Shown: piece by piece, positions 1 to 6,810 of the stretch
Layout of the letters: each line of letters opens with the position of its first letter
Numbering within the stretch: the stretch's first letter is position 1
DNA from: a bacterium UBA2214
Lineage (GTDB): Bacteria; Zhuqueibacterota; Zhuqueibacteria; Residuimicrobiales; Residuimicrobiaceae
Direction of reading: 5' to 3'
Assembly: GCA_002327255.1 (NCBI GenBank)
Contig: DCUM01000090.1
Span: 1,348-19,496 of the forward strand
DNA: 18,149 bases
Position numbers and translations under genes: made by a program
The notes under the pieces: model-generated
The model's database searches: none
What the model was told of the DNA's origin: nothing
The model's input: the letters and a program-made list of their open reading frames with translations, nothing else

Positions 1-650
1 TAACGCAATTGCATAGCCTGCGGATGTTTGGCCATGATCTCGGCGGCATTTGCCAGGGTTTGCGAAGCCTGGAACTCGCCGTCCGCGTGAATCACCTTGG
101 CGCGGCGTTCGCGTTCCGCTTCAGCCTGGCGCGCCATGGCGCGCTGCATCTCCTGCGGCAGATCGACATGCTTGACTTCCACCAGAGAGACCTTGATGCC
201 CCAGGGATCGGTGTGTTTGTCGATAATCGACTGCAGCTGGTGATTCAGCTTTTCGCGCTCGGAGAGCAGATCATCCAATTCAGCCTGGCCCAGGATGGAA
301 CGCAGCGTCGTTTGTGCGAGCTGGGACGTGGCAAAGAGATAATCTTCCACCATAACGATTGCCTTGGATGGATCGATGACGCGAAAGTAGAGCACCGCAT
401 TGACTTTGACCGAGACATTATCCTTGGTGATGATATCCTGAGACGGGACATCCATGACGATGGTTCTGAGGCCAACTTTGACCATACGGTCGACCAGGGG
501 GATGAGGATGAAAATGCCCGGACCGCGGGATCCTACCAGCCGGCCCAGACGGAAAATGACGGCCCGCTCGTATTCGCGCAGCACCTTGATGGCGCTGAAG
601 ATGAAGAACAGAACCAGGATGATCAACAAAGGGATGGGTTGAATGCTCAT
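1..650 (-). CDS. Slipin / stomatin-like band 7 (SPFH) membrane protein, partial
   Basis: The 3' end is cut by the left window edge; 216 residues are visible. The protein starts with one hydrophobic anchor (residues 6-22) and continues into a band 7 domain. Typical slipin stretches are REYERAVIFRLGR (26-38), GPGIFILIP (43-51) and QDIITKDNVSVKVNAV (71-86), followed by a charged helical region (LPQEMQRAMARQAEAER, 164-180). The ATG at 650 is preceded by a near-perfect AGGAGG four bases away. Slipins form oligomeric scaffolds on the inner membrane. The gene lies 35 bp downstream of nfeD on the same strand, the classic nfeD-slipin operon in which the NfeD protease acts on its slipin partner. That pairing is known from the families; the substrate relation here is inferred. 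Confidence 0.93.
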   Translation of the reverse strand, partial: MSIQPIPLLIILVLFFIFSAIKVLREYERAVIFRLGRLVGSRGPGIFILIPLVDRMVKVGLRTIVMDVPSQDIITKDNVSVKVNAVLYFRVIDPSKAIVMVEDYLFATSQLAQTTLRSILGQAELDDLLSEREKLNHQLQSIIDKHTDPWGIKVSLVEVKHVDLPQEMQRAMARQAEAERERRAKVIHADGEFQASQTLANAAEIMAKHPQAMQLR

Positions 651-685
651 GAGGCCTCCTGACAGAATGAATTGATTTTAGTCAT

Positions 686-1996
686 TTAAAGAGTTGCGCT
701 TTTTGGATCTTTTACTTTCACGACCAGTCCATCGATGCCTGTGACCACCACCGCTGTCCCTTTTCGGATGGGCTGCTCACTCACCGCCTGCCAGATTTCT
801 CCCATGAGTGTGACAGAACCCACGCCGTTGCTGAATGTCACGATGGCCTGACCGGTTTCACCAATAAGGCCTTCCCGGCCGGTCGTCGGTTTTGAGAGTC
901 GGGCTTTAAGGGCCAGACCCAATGCGAATATGAAGAATGCCGCCGTCGCCAGTGCAAAGGTGAGCGCCACGCGCCAATCGACGCGGACCGGAAAGCCAGG
1001 GACTTCATCGAACAGCATGATAGAACCGAGAAACATGGATATGACGCCTCCGATGGTCAATACCCCGTAACTGGTCACCTTGATTTCCAATATAAAGAGT
1101 ATGATCGCAAATAAAATCAACAGGAGGCCGGCGGAACTCAATGGCAATGTCTGCAGCGCAAAAAACGCCAAAATGATGAAAATGCCGCCGACCACGCCCG
1201 GGACGATGGAGCCTGGATTGGAGAGTTCGAAGAAAAGGCCATAGATGCCCAACATGAGGAGTATATAGGCGATGGTTGGATTAGAAATTTTGTAGAGGAT
1301 GCTGCGCTGCCAGGTCATCTCCATGGTCTTGACATCGGCGTTGGCGGTATTGAGCATCTGCTCTCCCGATTCCAGTTCCACAATCCTGCCATGCAGAGCG
1401 AGCTTGAGGGCGTCCTCATCTTTGGCGATGAGATCGATGATATTATTTTTCAGGGCTTCCTGCTCGGTTATGGAGACGCTTTCGCGCACAGCGCGTTCGG
1501 CCCAGTCACTGTTGCGGCCGCGTTTCTCCGCAATGCTGCGAATCCAGGCGGAGGCCCAATTGGTGACTTTTTCTCCCATGACTTTTGAGGTGTCAGCACC
1601 TCCCCCTGCACTGACAGGGTGTGCAGCACCGATATTCGTACCCTCTGCCATGGCGGAGACATGACAGGCCAGCGTGATGAATACCCCTGCAGAAACCGCT
1701 CCGGAGCCACTTGGCGCTACATACATGATGACGGGCACCCGGGATGCCAATATTTTCTTGACGATGGTTTTGGTGGATTCCAGCAAGCCACCCGGCGTAT
1801 CCATGACGATGAGCACGCCCTCAAAATTCTCTGTTTCCGCTTTATCGATGGCATCCACGATGAAATGGGCGGATACGGGATTGATGTCGCCATCGATAAC
1901 GATACGCAGCAGCGGTTTCTGGTTCTCGGCCAGCACAGCCTGAATGGAGAACCACAACATGCAGCATCCTGTTAAAAACAAGTGTTTATGTTTCAT
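686..1996 (-). CDS. nfeD: NfeD1-type membrane-bound ClpP-class serine protease
   Basis: The product is 436 residues long. A signal peptide (1-23, ending VLA) leads into a ClpP-like protease domain. The nucleophile is probably Ser102 in the VSAG motif, and the general base Lys143 in EKVTNW, matching the Ser-Lys dyad of archaeal stomatin-specific protease. A block of about five or six transmembrane helices follows (roughly 235-370), then the C-terminal NfeD OB-fold domain (about 375-436, from GREGLIGETG). An ATG at 2002 and an in-frame extension to 2041 are possible, but the start at 1996 has GGAG seven bases upstream and opens directly onto the signal peptide. It precedes the slipin gene by 35 bp and is probably co-transcribed with it. 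Role: membrane protein quality control. Confidence 0.93.
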   Translation of the reverse strand: MKHKHLFLTGCCMLWFSIQAVLAENQKPLLRIVIDGDINPVSAHFIVDAIDKAETENFEGVLIVMDTPGGLLESTKTIVKKILASRVPVIMYVAPSGSGAVSAGVFITLACHVSAMAEGTNIGAAHPVSAGGGADTSKVMGEKVTNWASAWIRSIAEKRGRNSDWAERAVRESVSITEQEALKNNIIDLIAKDEDALKLALHGRIVELESGEQMLNTANADVKTMEMTWQRSILYKISNPTIAYILLMLGIYGLFFELSNPGSIVPGVVGGIFIILAFFALQTLPLSSAGLLLILFAIILFILEIKVTSYGVLTIGGVISMFLGSIMLFDEVPGFPVRVDWRVALTFALATAAFFIFALGLALKARLSKPTTGREGLIGETGQAIVTFSNGVGSVTLMGEIWQAVSEQPIRKGTAVVVTGIDGLVVKVKDPKSATL

Positions 1997-2051
1997 AATC
2001 ATTCTCCAGTCAGCAGGTACCGGCCTGTTAAGATCCGTCACCGGGCATCGA

Positions 2052-2109
2052 TTTTATCACATTTCGCTTGACTTTTATCACGATTTTTACAACATTTCAG
2101 TAGTGTCAA
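2052..2109 (-). promoter_or_regulatory. Putative promoter/regulatory region of nfeD
   Basis: A TTGACA hexamer on the minus strand (2104-2109) lies just outside the inverted-repeat element. It is followed by an AT-rich stretch with no convincing -10 at standard spacing. Two identical copies of TTTTATCAC (2052-2060 and 2073-2081, plus-strand reading) are exactly 21 bases apart, two helical turns, as expected for a regulator binding on one face of the DNA. The nfeD start is about 56 bases further downstream. Confidence 0.3.
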
Positions 2110-2115
2110 ACATAT

Positions 2116-2299
2116 AAGCCCTGTGCGCTGGTGCCCGGTTTTATTTGAACCAACACCTATAAAATGGGAGCTTGCTCTTGGACATGTATTACAGGCCTCC
2201 ACCCTCCTCGTGAGGGATTGCGTGGAAGTAAAAAATGTTCAGGCGGCGCCCACCGTAATGAACGCGGTTCATTACAGCCCGGTATCGCACGCAGGGCTT
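2116..2299. repeat. Candidate MITE-like / structured inverted-repeat element
   Basis: The two ends are inverted copies of each other. The left end reads AAGCCCTGTGCG (2116-2127). The right end, read on the minus strand, is AAGCCCTGCGTGCG (2299-2286). The similarity continues imperfectly inward for about 35 bases, ending in a shared TGAACC. The interior is full of hairpins: GGTG..GGTT/AACC..CACC (2130-2157), CCCTC/GAGGG within a longer imperfect stem (about 2197-2228), GGCGG/CCACC (2241-2253) and a perfect 9-bp stem (2255-2275). It contains no transposase. No clear target-site duplication is visible. A non-autonomous mobile repeat or a structured leader RNA of nfeD are both possible. Confidence 0.4.
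2255..2275. repeat. Perfect 9-bp inverted repeat, 3-base spacer
   Basis: GTAATGAAC and GTTCATTAC flank GCG, giving a 21-base perfect dyad. It could be a repressor operator or an RNA hairpin within the larger structured element. No U-tract directly follows on either strand. Confidence 0.6.
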
Positions 2300-2355
2300 T
2301 TTATTTTTCCCCTTTTCTCGCTCAGAACCTCTCGTGCCTCATCTCCTGTTAGCCT

Positions 2356-3888
2356 TCAGTGTTGTAAACGATCCAGACTTCTGTATTGAATGGCCTCACT
2401 CAAATGATAATGCCTGATGTCCGCACTGGCTTCGAGATCGGCAATGGTTCTGGCCACTTTGAGGATGCGGTCATAGGCGCGCGCAGAAAGGCCGAGCCTG
2501 GTCATGGCGGCCTTGAGCAGTGTGTGCCCCGCCGCGTCGATGATGCAATGACGCTTGATTTCGCGGTTCTCCATGCGCGCATTGCAAAAAACCTGTTGGA
2601 CATCCCTGAAACGATGCAATTGTATTTTTCTGGCCTGCTCGACGCGCTGCCGAATGGCGGCAGAGGGTTCTGCAGGGGCGGCGCTGGTCAAATCCTGATA
2701 TTTTACCGGCGGTACTTCGATATGAATATCGATGCGATCGAGAAGGGGACCCGAAACGCGTGAAAGATACTGTTTGATTTGCTGCCCGGTACACTGGCAC
2801 ATGTGACCGGGATCGGTATTGAAACCACAGGGACACGGATTCATGGCTGCCGCGAGCATGAAGACGGCCGGATATGTCAATGAAAGCAGCGCGCGTGAAA
2901 TGGTCACGTGTCCATCTTCCAGCGGCTGACGCATCACCTCAAGTACATTTTTCTTGAATTCCGGCAATTCATCCAGAAAGAGAACACCATGGTGCGCGAA
3001 ACTCACTTCTCCTGGTTTGGGAAGGGGGCCACCGCCGATCAATCCCGCATCACTGATGGTGTGATGGGGAGAGCGAAAGGGCCTTGTTGTAATCAACGCT
3101 TCCTGATGCGGCAGAAGCCCGGCGACCGAGTGAATTTTGGTCGTCTCCAGAGCTTCCGCCAGAGTCAGCGCCGGCAAAATCGAAGGTAACCTTTTGGCCA
3201 GCATCGTCTTGCCGGATCCCGGTGGACCGATCATGATGATATTGTGCCCGCCCGCCGCCGCCACTTCCAGGGCGCGCTTGACGTGTTCCTGTCCTTTGAC
3301 ATCCTGAAAGTCATGTGAATAATTGCGTTTTCGCGCGAAAACCTTCTGCATATCCATTCTAAAGGGCGGAATCGTTTTCGTCCGATTCAAAAAACTGACC
3401 GCATCCGTCAAGGAGTGCACCGGAATCACATCCAGATCTCGCGCCATGGCGGCTTCTTTGGCATTTTCCTGAGGAAGAAGCAACCCTTTGAGGTTGTTCT
3501 TGACGACGGTGACCGCTATCGGCAGAGCGCCGTGGACCGGGCGAAGGCTGCCATCAAGGCTCAATTCACCAAGGATCACATAGTGAGGAAGCATCTCCTC
3601 CTCTATATATCCGGCGGCTGCGAGAATGCCGATGGCGATGGGCAGATCGAATGCCGCGCCCTCTTTTTTTATATCCGCCGGCGCCAGATTGATGACGATT
3701 CTCTTGATCGGGAAATCCAGACCGGAATTGGTTATCGCCGATTTGACCCTTTCCCGGGACTCACGTACCGCGCTATCCGGCAGGCCTACGGTCGCAAAGA
3801 ACGGCGCCGCGCTTTCCAAAAATGCCTCGACTTTCACCAGATAGGCGTCAATGCCCAATACCGCTGCGCTTTGCACTTGTGCCAGCAT
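2356..3888 (-). CDS. comM: ComM/YifB-family Mg-chelatase-like AAA+ ATPase
   Basis: The 510-residue length is normal for the family. The N-terminal ChlI-like/Lon-type domain (1-170) opens with the characteristic LGIDAYLVKVE and ATVGLPDSAVRESRERVKSA. The AAA+ module has Walker A GPPGSGKT (221-228) and Walker B VLFLDELPE (302-310). A cysteine cluster follows (C352, C354, C364, C366) and then GPLLDRIDIH (380-389). The C-terminal helical domain ends in HYHLSEAIQYRSLDR. ComM of Vibrio is a branch-migration helicase used in natural transformation. The family is widespread also in bacteria not known to be competent, so competence is not proven. The ATG at 3888 fits the conserved N-terminus; the ribosome binding site is weak. 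The gene ends in TGA. Confidence 0.95.
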   Translation of the reverse strand: MLAQVQSAAVLGIDAYLVKVEAFLESAAPFFATVGLPDSAVRESRERVKSAITNSGLDFPIKRIVINLAPADIKKEGAAFDLPIAIGILAAAGYIEEEMLPHYVILGELSLDGSLRPVHGALPIAVTVVKNNLKGLLLPQENAKEAAMARDLDVIPVHSLTDAVSFLNRTKTIPPFRMDMQKVFARKRNYSHDFQDVKGQEHVKRALEVAAAGGHNIIMIGPPGSGKTMLAKRLPSILPALTLAEALETTKIHSVAGLLPHQEALITTRPFRSPHHTISDAGLIGGGPLPKPGEVSFAHHGVLFLDELPEFKKNVLEVMRQPLEDGHVTISRALLSLTYPAVFMLAAAMNPCPCGFNTDPGHMCQCTGQQIKQYLSRVSGPLLDRIDIHIEVPPVKYQDLTSAAPAEPSAAIRQRVEQARKIQLHRFRDVQQVFCNARMENREIKRHCIIDAAGHTLLKAAMTRLGLSARAYDRILKVARTIADLEASADIRHYHLSEAIQYRSLDRLQH

Positions 3889-3949
3889 AGGATCTCATTC
3901 CCGGCAGGATCGAAGTCTCACCCAATAAAATCGTCTTTTCTCCAATTGT

Positions 3950-3977
3950 AATATAACCAAACGAAGCAATAAAGCAA
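3950..3977 (-). promoter_or_regulatory. Putative sigma70-type promoter of comM
   Basis: On the minus strand, TTGCTT (3977-3972) and TATATT (3955-3950) are separated by 16 bases. The -10 matches the consensus in five of six positions; the -35 keeps TTG. Transcription would start near 3943, giving a leader of about 55 bases before the comM ATG. Confidence 0.45.
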
Positions 3978-4055
3978 GGATAATTTGGTGGATTGGCATG
4001 CCGCCCTGAATAATTCCCCACGCCGGCGTAGCGTTTCGTATCTTCAAAATGGATG

Positions 4056-4075
4056 GAAAAACCGGGTACCCGGCG
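4056..4075 (-). terminator. Possible rho-independent terminator after the glycosidase gene
   Basis: On the minus strand, a GC-rich palindrome (CCGGGTACCCGG, 4073-4062) is followed at once by TTTTT (4061-4057). The stem is short (4-5 bp around a GTAC tetraloop) and lies 150 bases after the stop codon, so this is a modest candidate. Confidence 0.35.
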
Positions 4076-4224
4076 CTGTCATGAGCAATCCTGTGCAACC
4101 GCTTCCCTCACACCCCTGAAAAGATTTCTGCTCACTTGGTTTATCAAAGAGGCAGATTAGCGCCATGCTCTTTACGTTGTCCACCGAGCGCCGACAGGAG
4201 CGCTGTTGAGAAACTGGTGCGGTA

Positions 4225-6792
4225 TCATTTGGCCAGGTAGACCCGGATGGTTTTTTCCACAAAGTCGTCGCCGCATCCGTGAGGAAAGGGCACCTGAATC
4301 TCCTCACCGTTAAAAAACGCTCCGTCAATTTCCGCAATTCGCGCCGCTTCTTCCAGTCTCAGCGTGCAGGTTCGCCCCGCGACTCCTTCCAGGCGCACTT
4401 CAATGACAGAACCATGCTGCTGCATGGAGATGATCTTCACGCCTTTATTCTCATCGCCGAGGCGCGCCTCTTGCACCGGGGGAACGATTTCCAACCCGGG
4501 TCGATAGTAAATCATGGTCTTCGTCGCCAGTTCACGCACCGTCATGGTGACGACTATTTGTTGCGCATGGGACGCGGTGTTCAAATGGAAGGGGGCGCGT
4601 TTGCCGTTGACGAGCACAGAATCGATGCGTGTCCCTGCTCCCAGTATGGGCGCCAGCGTGAGTTGATAATCCCGGCCGTTTTGGGCTTGCGTTGTGATGG
4701 TGACACAGCCAGGCCGCCTGCCGTATGTAAAAGACCAGGAAGAAGAACCCAGCCGGTAGTTATCGATTTGGGTTTGTTTCCAGTGGGCTGGCAGTTGGGG
4801 TGCAAAACGGAGCTGTTTGCGGCCGGCATCGCCGGCCAATCCCATCAGGCCTTGTACCAGTGGCAAAATGACGCCGCTGGATGAAAATCCTTGTTGTGAA
4901 ACCGCTTCCTGGGGCCAGTAATTTTGCGCGCCGGAATAGAGTTCCGTGATCGAACCGAGGTTGTTGTCAAACGTGTGCCGGCAGTTGGCCAGCAGGTTGC
5001 CAAAGCCCGGATGCAGCAGATGGTATTGCAATTGCCCCGTGGCGACAAAGCCGCTCAGAAAAGGCCAGACGGCGCCATAATTGTAATTGAGCGGAGCGTA
5101 ATATCTGCTTTTATTGGAAATGCTGCGGGTTCCCCAATCGGTGCTCAGATCCGCTCGCGACAATCGTTGCAGCGATTGCAGGGTGTGGCGGGGATCGCCA
5201 GCCTGCAGCACGGCGGCCATGGCAATCCAGGGCGAAACTTCTTTGATGTGTTCATTTTTATCGTTGAAGGCATTGCTGTAGCACAGTGTTGTCTGATCCC
5301 AAAATTTTTCATCAAAGCTGCGTCGTGCTTTTTCATGGTGCGCTTTGGCGTCTCGCGCGATTTTTTTCTTCTTCAATACCTCCGCCATCTCTCCATAGCA
5401 CTGCGCCATGCGCACGGAAAGCGAGCCGGTATAGATGTCGGTCGTGAGATTGGTCAATGCGCCGTATTCAACGCTGCCCAGGCCGGCTTTGGGATTGTCC
5501 ATGAGACCATCGTTGTTGGCATCTGTTGACAGGCACCAGGCATAGGCTTTTTCCATGACGGGCCAGGAGCTACGCAGGAAGGCAGTGTCCGCCGTACTGA
5601 GAAAATAATCATGGGTGGCGACAATATAGAACGGTGAAGTATCGCCATGTATATAGGCATAGGGGTATTTGCCAAACCAATCGATATACCCGGCCGCCTG
5701 GGATATTTCATGCGCCATTTTGCCATCATGACGCTGATACTGCTGTGTGAAGAGAAGGGCACTGCGGCTGTGTGCCGCGGCGCCGCAGGCATTCAAAGCC
5801 AGGCTGTTGATATAGGCATCCCCGCCGAAGAACCAGCCGAATCCCGGCCTGCCACTGGTTCCAGACGCACCCAGACCGGCGATGAGACCATATCCCAGCT
5901 CTTTATGATCCACCATGAGATTATCCAGCGCCACTTTGGCCCAGATAAATGCGCGATTGATGCTGGAATCGGGAGTCGTGATGGCGAGGGTTCCCATCAG
6001 CAAATTCTGATAATGCGAGACCGCTCTTTCAAGAATGCGAAACGGATCGGCACTTGTTCGCTGATAGAGCGCTTTCAGCGAATCGCGCGAGCCCTTGCCG
6101 CCGGCCATGCAGACAGGAATCCACTGGCCCTGCAACCGCGCAGGCCGTGTTATCTCGATTTTAAATTCACTGGGGAGGTCGGAGAGCATGTGGGCCGGCG
6201 TATAAGAGATGCCTGAGGCTGCCGGCGACCCCAGAAAAGCGTGATTTTGACGGGTGGGTTCAGAAATCAGATAGGCCTTCATCTCACTATTCCAGTGAGC
6301 ATATTGGCCGCCGATCCCCGCCGGCCACATGGGCTGCAAAACGGGCAAAAAGCTGCAGATAATTGTGAGTGGCTCCGTAGCATTGACTTCGAGGAAAATG
6401 ACGGCGCAGGGTTCATCGATGGCCGTGACGTAATGCGCCCGGACTCTGAAAGACTGGTATACAAAGGTCAGCGATGTCAGCGCCGGAGAAACGTCAATCG
6501 TGCGCACGATCTCTCGCGCAGGAATAGAACGCGTGGAGGAACCCATCAGGAAAGAGAATTCAAAATTTCTGAAGAGTTTCAGCGGATAACCCCAGGCCTC
6601 GAATTGGCCGCCTTCAAAACCAAGGAGGGCGAATTGACGGCCGCATTTATTGAACGGCAAATCGGGTTGGGCGAGACGATGCAGGGTGATGGACGACCGA
6701 GTATGTTGTTCGGCTTGTATTGCGACTGCTGACAGCGGCGGGATGTGGCAAAAAACAGAGCCGATCACAAACCAGAACAGGCGTTTTTCCAT
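4225..6792 (-). CDS. Exported (alpha/alpha)6-barrel glycosidase, amylo-alpha-1,6-glucosidase / glycogen-debranching-like
   Basis: The product has 855 residues with a signal peptide (1 to about 27), so it should act in the periplasm or outside the cell. An N-terminal beta-sandwich (about 30-260) precedes an (alpha/alpha)6 toroid. Toroid motifs resemble the C-terminal catalytic part of glycogen debranching enzymes and clan GH-L enzymes: RPGFGWFFGGDAYIN (315-329), HGDTSPFYIVATHDYF (382-397), GSVEYGALT (439-447) and NYNYGAVWPFLSGF (569-582). Acidic residues in these motifs are candidates for catalysis, but I cannot assign the pair. A C-terminal beta-domain follows (about 690-855). Close homologues of the first motif usually read FGRD; here it is FGGD. 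The start at 6792 lies 18 bp after the preceding stop with no clear Shine-Dalgarno, suggesting translational coupling. Substrate unknown; an alpha-glucan is a guess. Confidence 0.72.
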   Translation of the reverse strand: MEKRLFWFVIGSVFCHIPPLSAVAIQAEQHTRSSITLHRLAQPDLPFNKCGRQFALLGFEGGQFEAWGYPLKLFRNFEFSFLMGSSTRSIPAREIVRTIDVSPALTSLTFVYQSFRVRAHYVTAIDEPCAVIFLEVNATEPLTIICSFLPVLQPMWPAGIGGQYAHWNSEMKAYLISEPTRQNHAFLGSPAASGISYTPAHMLSDLPSEFKIEITRPARLQGQWIPVCMAGGKGSRDSLKALYQRTSADPFRILERAVSHYQNLLMGTLAITTPDSSINRAFIWAKVALDNLMVDHKELGYGLIAGLGASGTSGRPGFGWFFGGDAYINSLALNACGAAAHSRSALLFTQQYQRHDGKMAHEISQAAGYIDWFGKYPYAYIHGDTSPFYIVATHDYFLSTADTAFLRSSWPVMEKAYAWCLSTDANNDGLMDNPKAGLGSVEYGALTNLTTDIYTGSLSVRMAQCYGEMAEVLKKKKIARDAKAHHEKARRSFDEKFWDQTTLCYSNAFNDKNEHIKEVSPWIAMAAVLQAGDPRHTLQSLQRLSRADLSTDWGTRSISNKSRYYAPLNYNYGAVWPFLSGFVATGQLQYHLLHPGFGNLLANCRHTFDNNLGSITELYSGAQNYWPQEAVSQQGFSSSGVILPLVQGLMGLAGDAGRKQLRFAPQLPAHWKQTQIDNYRLGSSSWSFTYGRRPGCVTITTQAQNGRDYQLTLAPILGAGTRIDSVLVNGKRAPFHLNTASHAQQIVVTMTVRELATKTMIYYRPGLEIVPPVQEARLGDENKGVKIISMQQHGSVIEVRLEGVAGRTCTLRLEEAARIAEIDGAFFNGEEIQVPFPHGCGDDFVEKTIRVYLAK

Positions 6793-6810
6793 AGGCGGCG
6801 TTGTCTGCGT

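Larger units (their letters stand above)
1997..2355. other. Intergenic region between comM and nfeD, no protein gene
   Basis: About 359 bases lie between the end of comM and the nfeD start. The central part (2116-2299) looks like a structured inverted-repeat element. The nfeD-proximal part is AT-rich with two spaced direct repeats and a TTGACA hexamer. Short open frames on the plus strand (for example 2123-2389) have no recognisable domain and run into the comM 3' end, so I do not call them genes. Confidence 0.7.
3889..4224. other. Intergenic region between the glycosidase gene and comM
   Basis: About 336 bases with no credible gene. The comM-proximal third holds the promoter candidate. The middle holds a short GC-rich palindrome with a T-run. 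The rest, next to the glycosidase stop, shows only a weak AGCGC/GCGCT stem (4192-4209). Two short minus-strand open frames (3895-4098 and 4044-4337) have no recognisable domain; the second overlaps the glycosidase 3' end out of frame. Confidence 0.6.

Noticed and set aside
9..662. Long plus-strand open frame (217 codons)
   Set aside because: It is the antisense shadow of the slipin gene; it has no recognisable domain, while the minus frame has clear band 7 motifs and a strong ribosome binding site.
2276..2309. Plus-strand rho-independent terminator (AGCCC/GGGCT plus T-run)
   Set aside because: No plus-strand gene lies upstream, and the stem is explained as part of the inverted-repeat element end.
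2123..2389. Plus-strand 88-codon open frame in the comM-nfeD gap
   Set aside because: No domain, no ribosome binding site of note, overlaps the comM 3' end and is built mostly from the hairpin-rich repeat.
3895..4098. Minus-strand 67-codon open frame upstream of comM
   Set aside because: It runs across the comM promoter candidate, has no family resemblance and no ribosome binding site.
4044..4337. Minus-strand 97-codon open frame
   Set aside because: Overlaps the end of the glycosidase gene in another frame; composition looks like a shadow.
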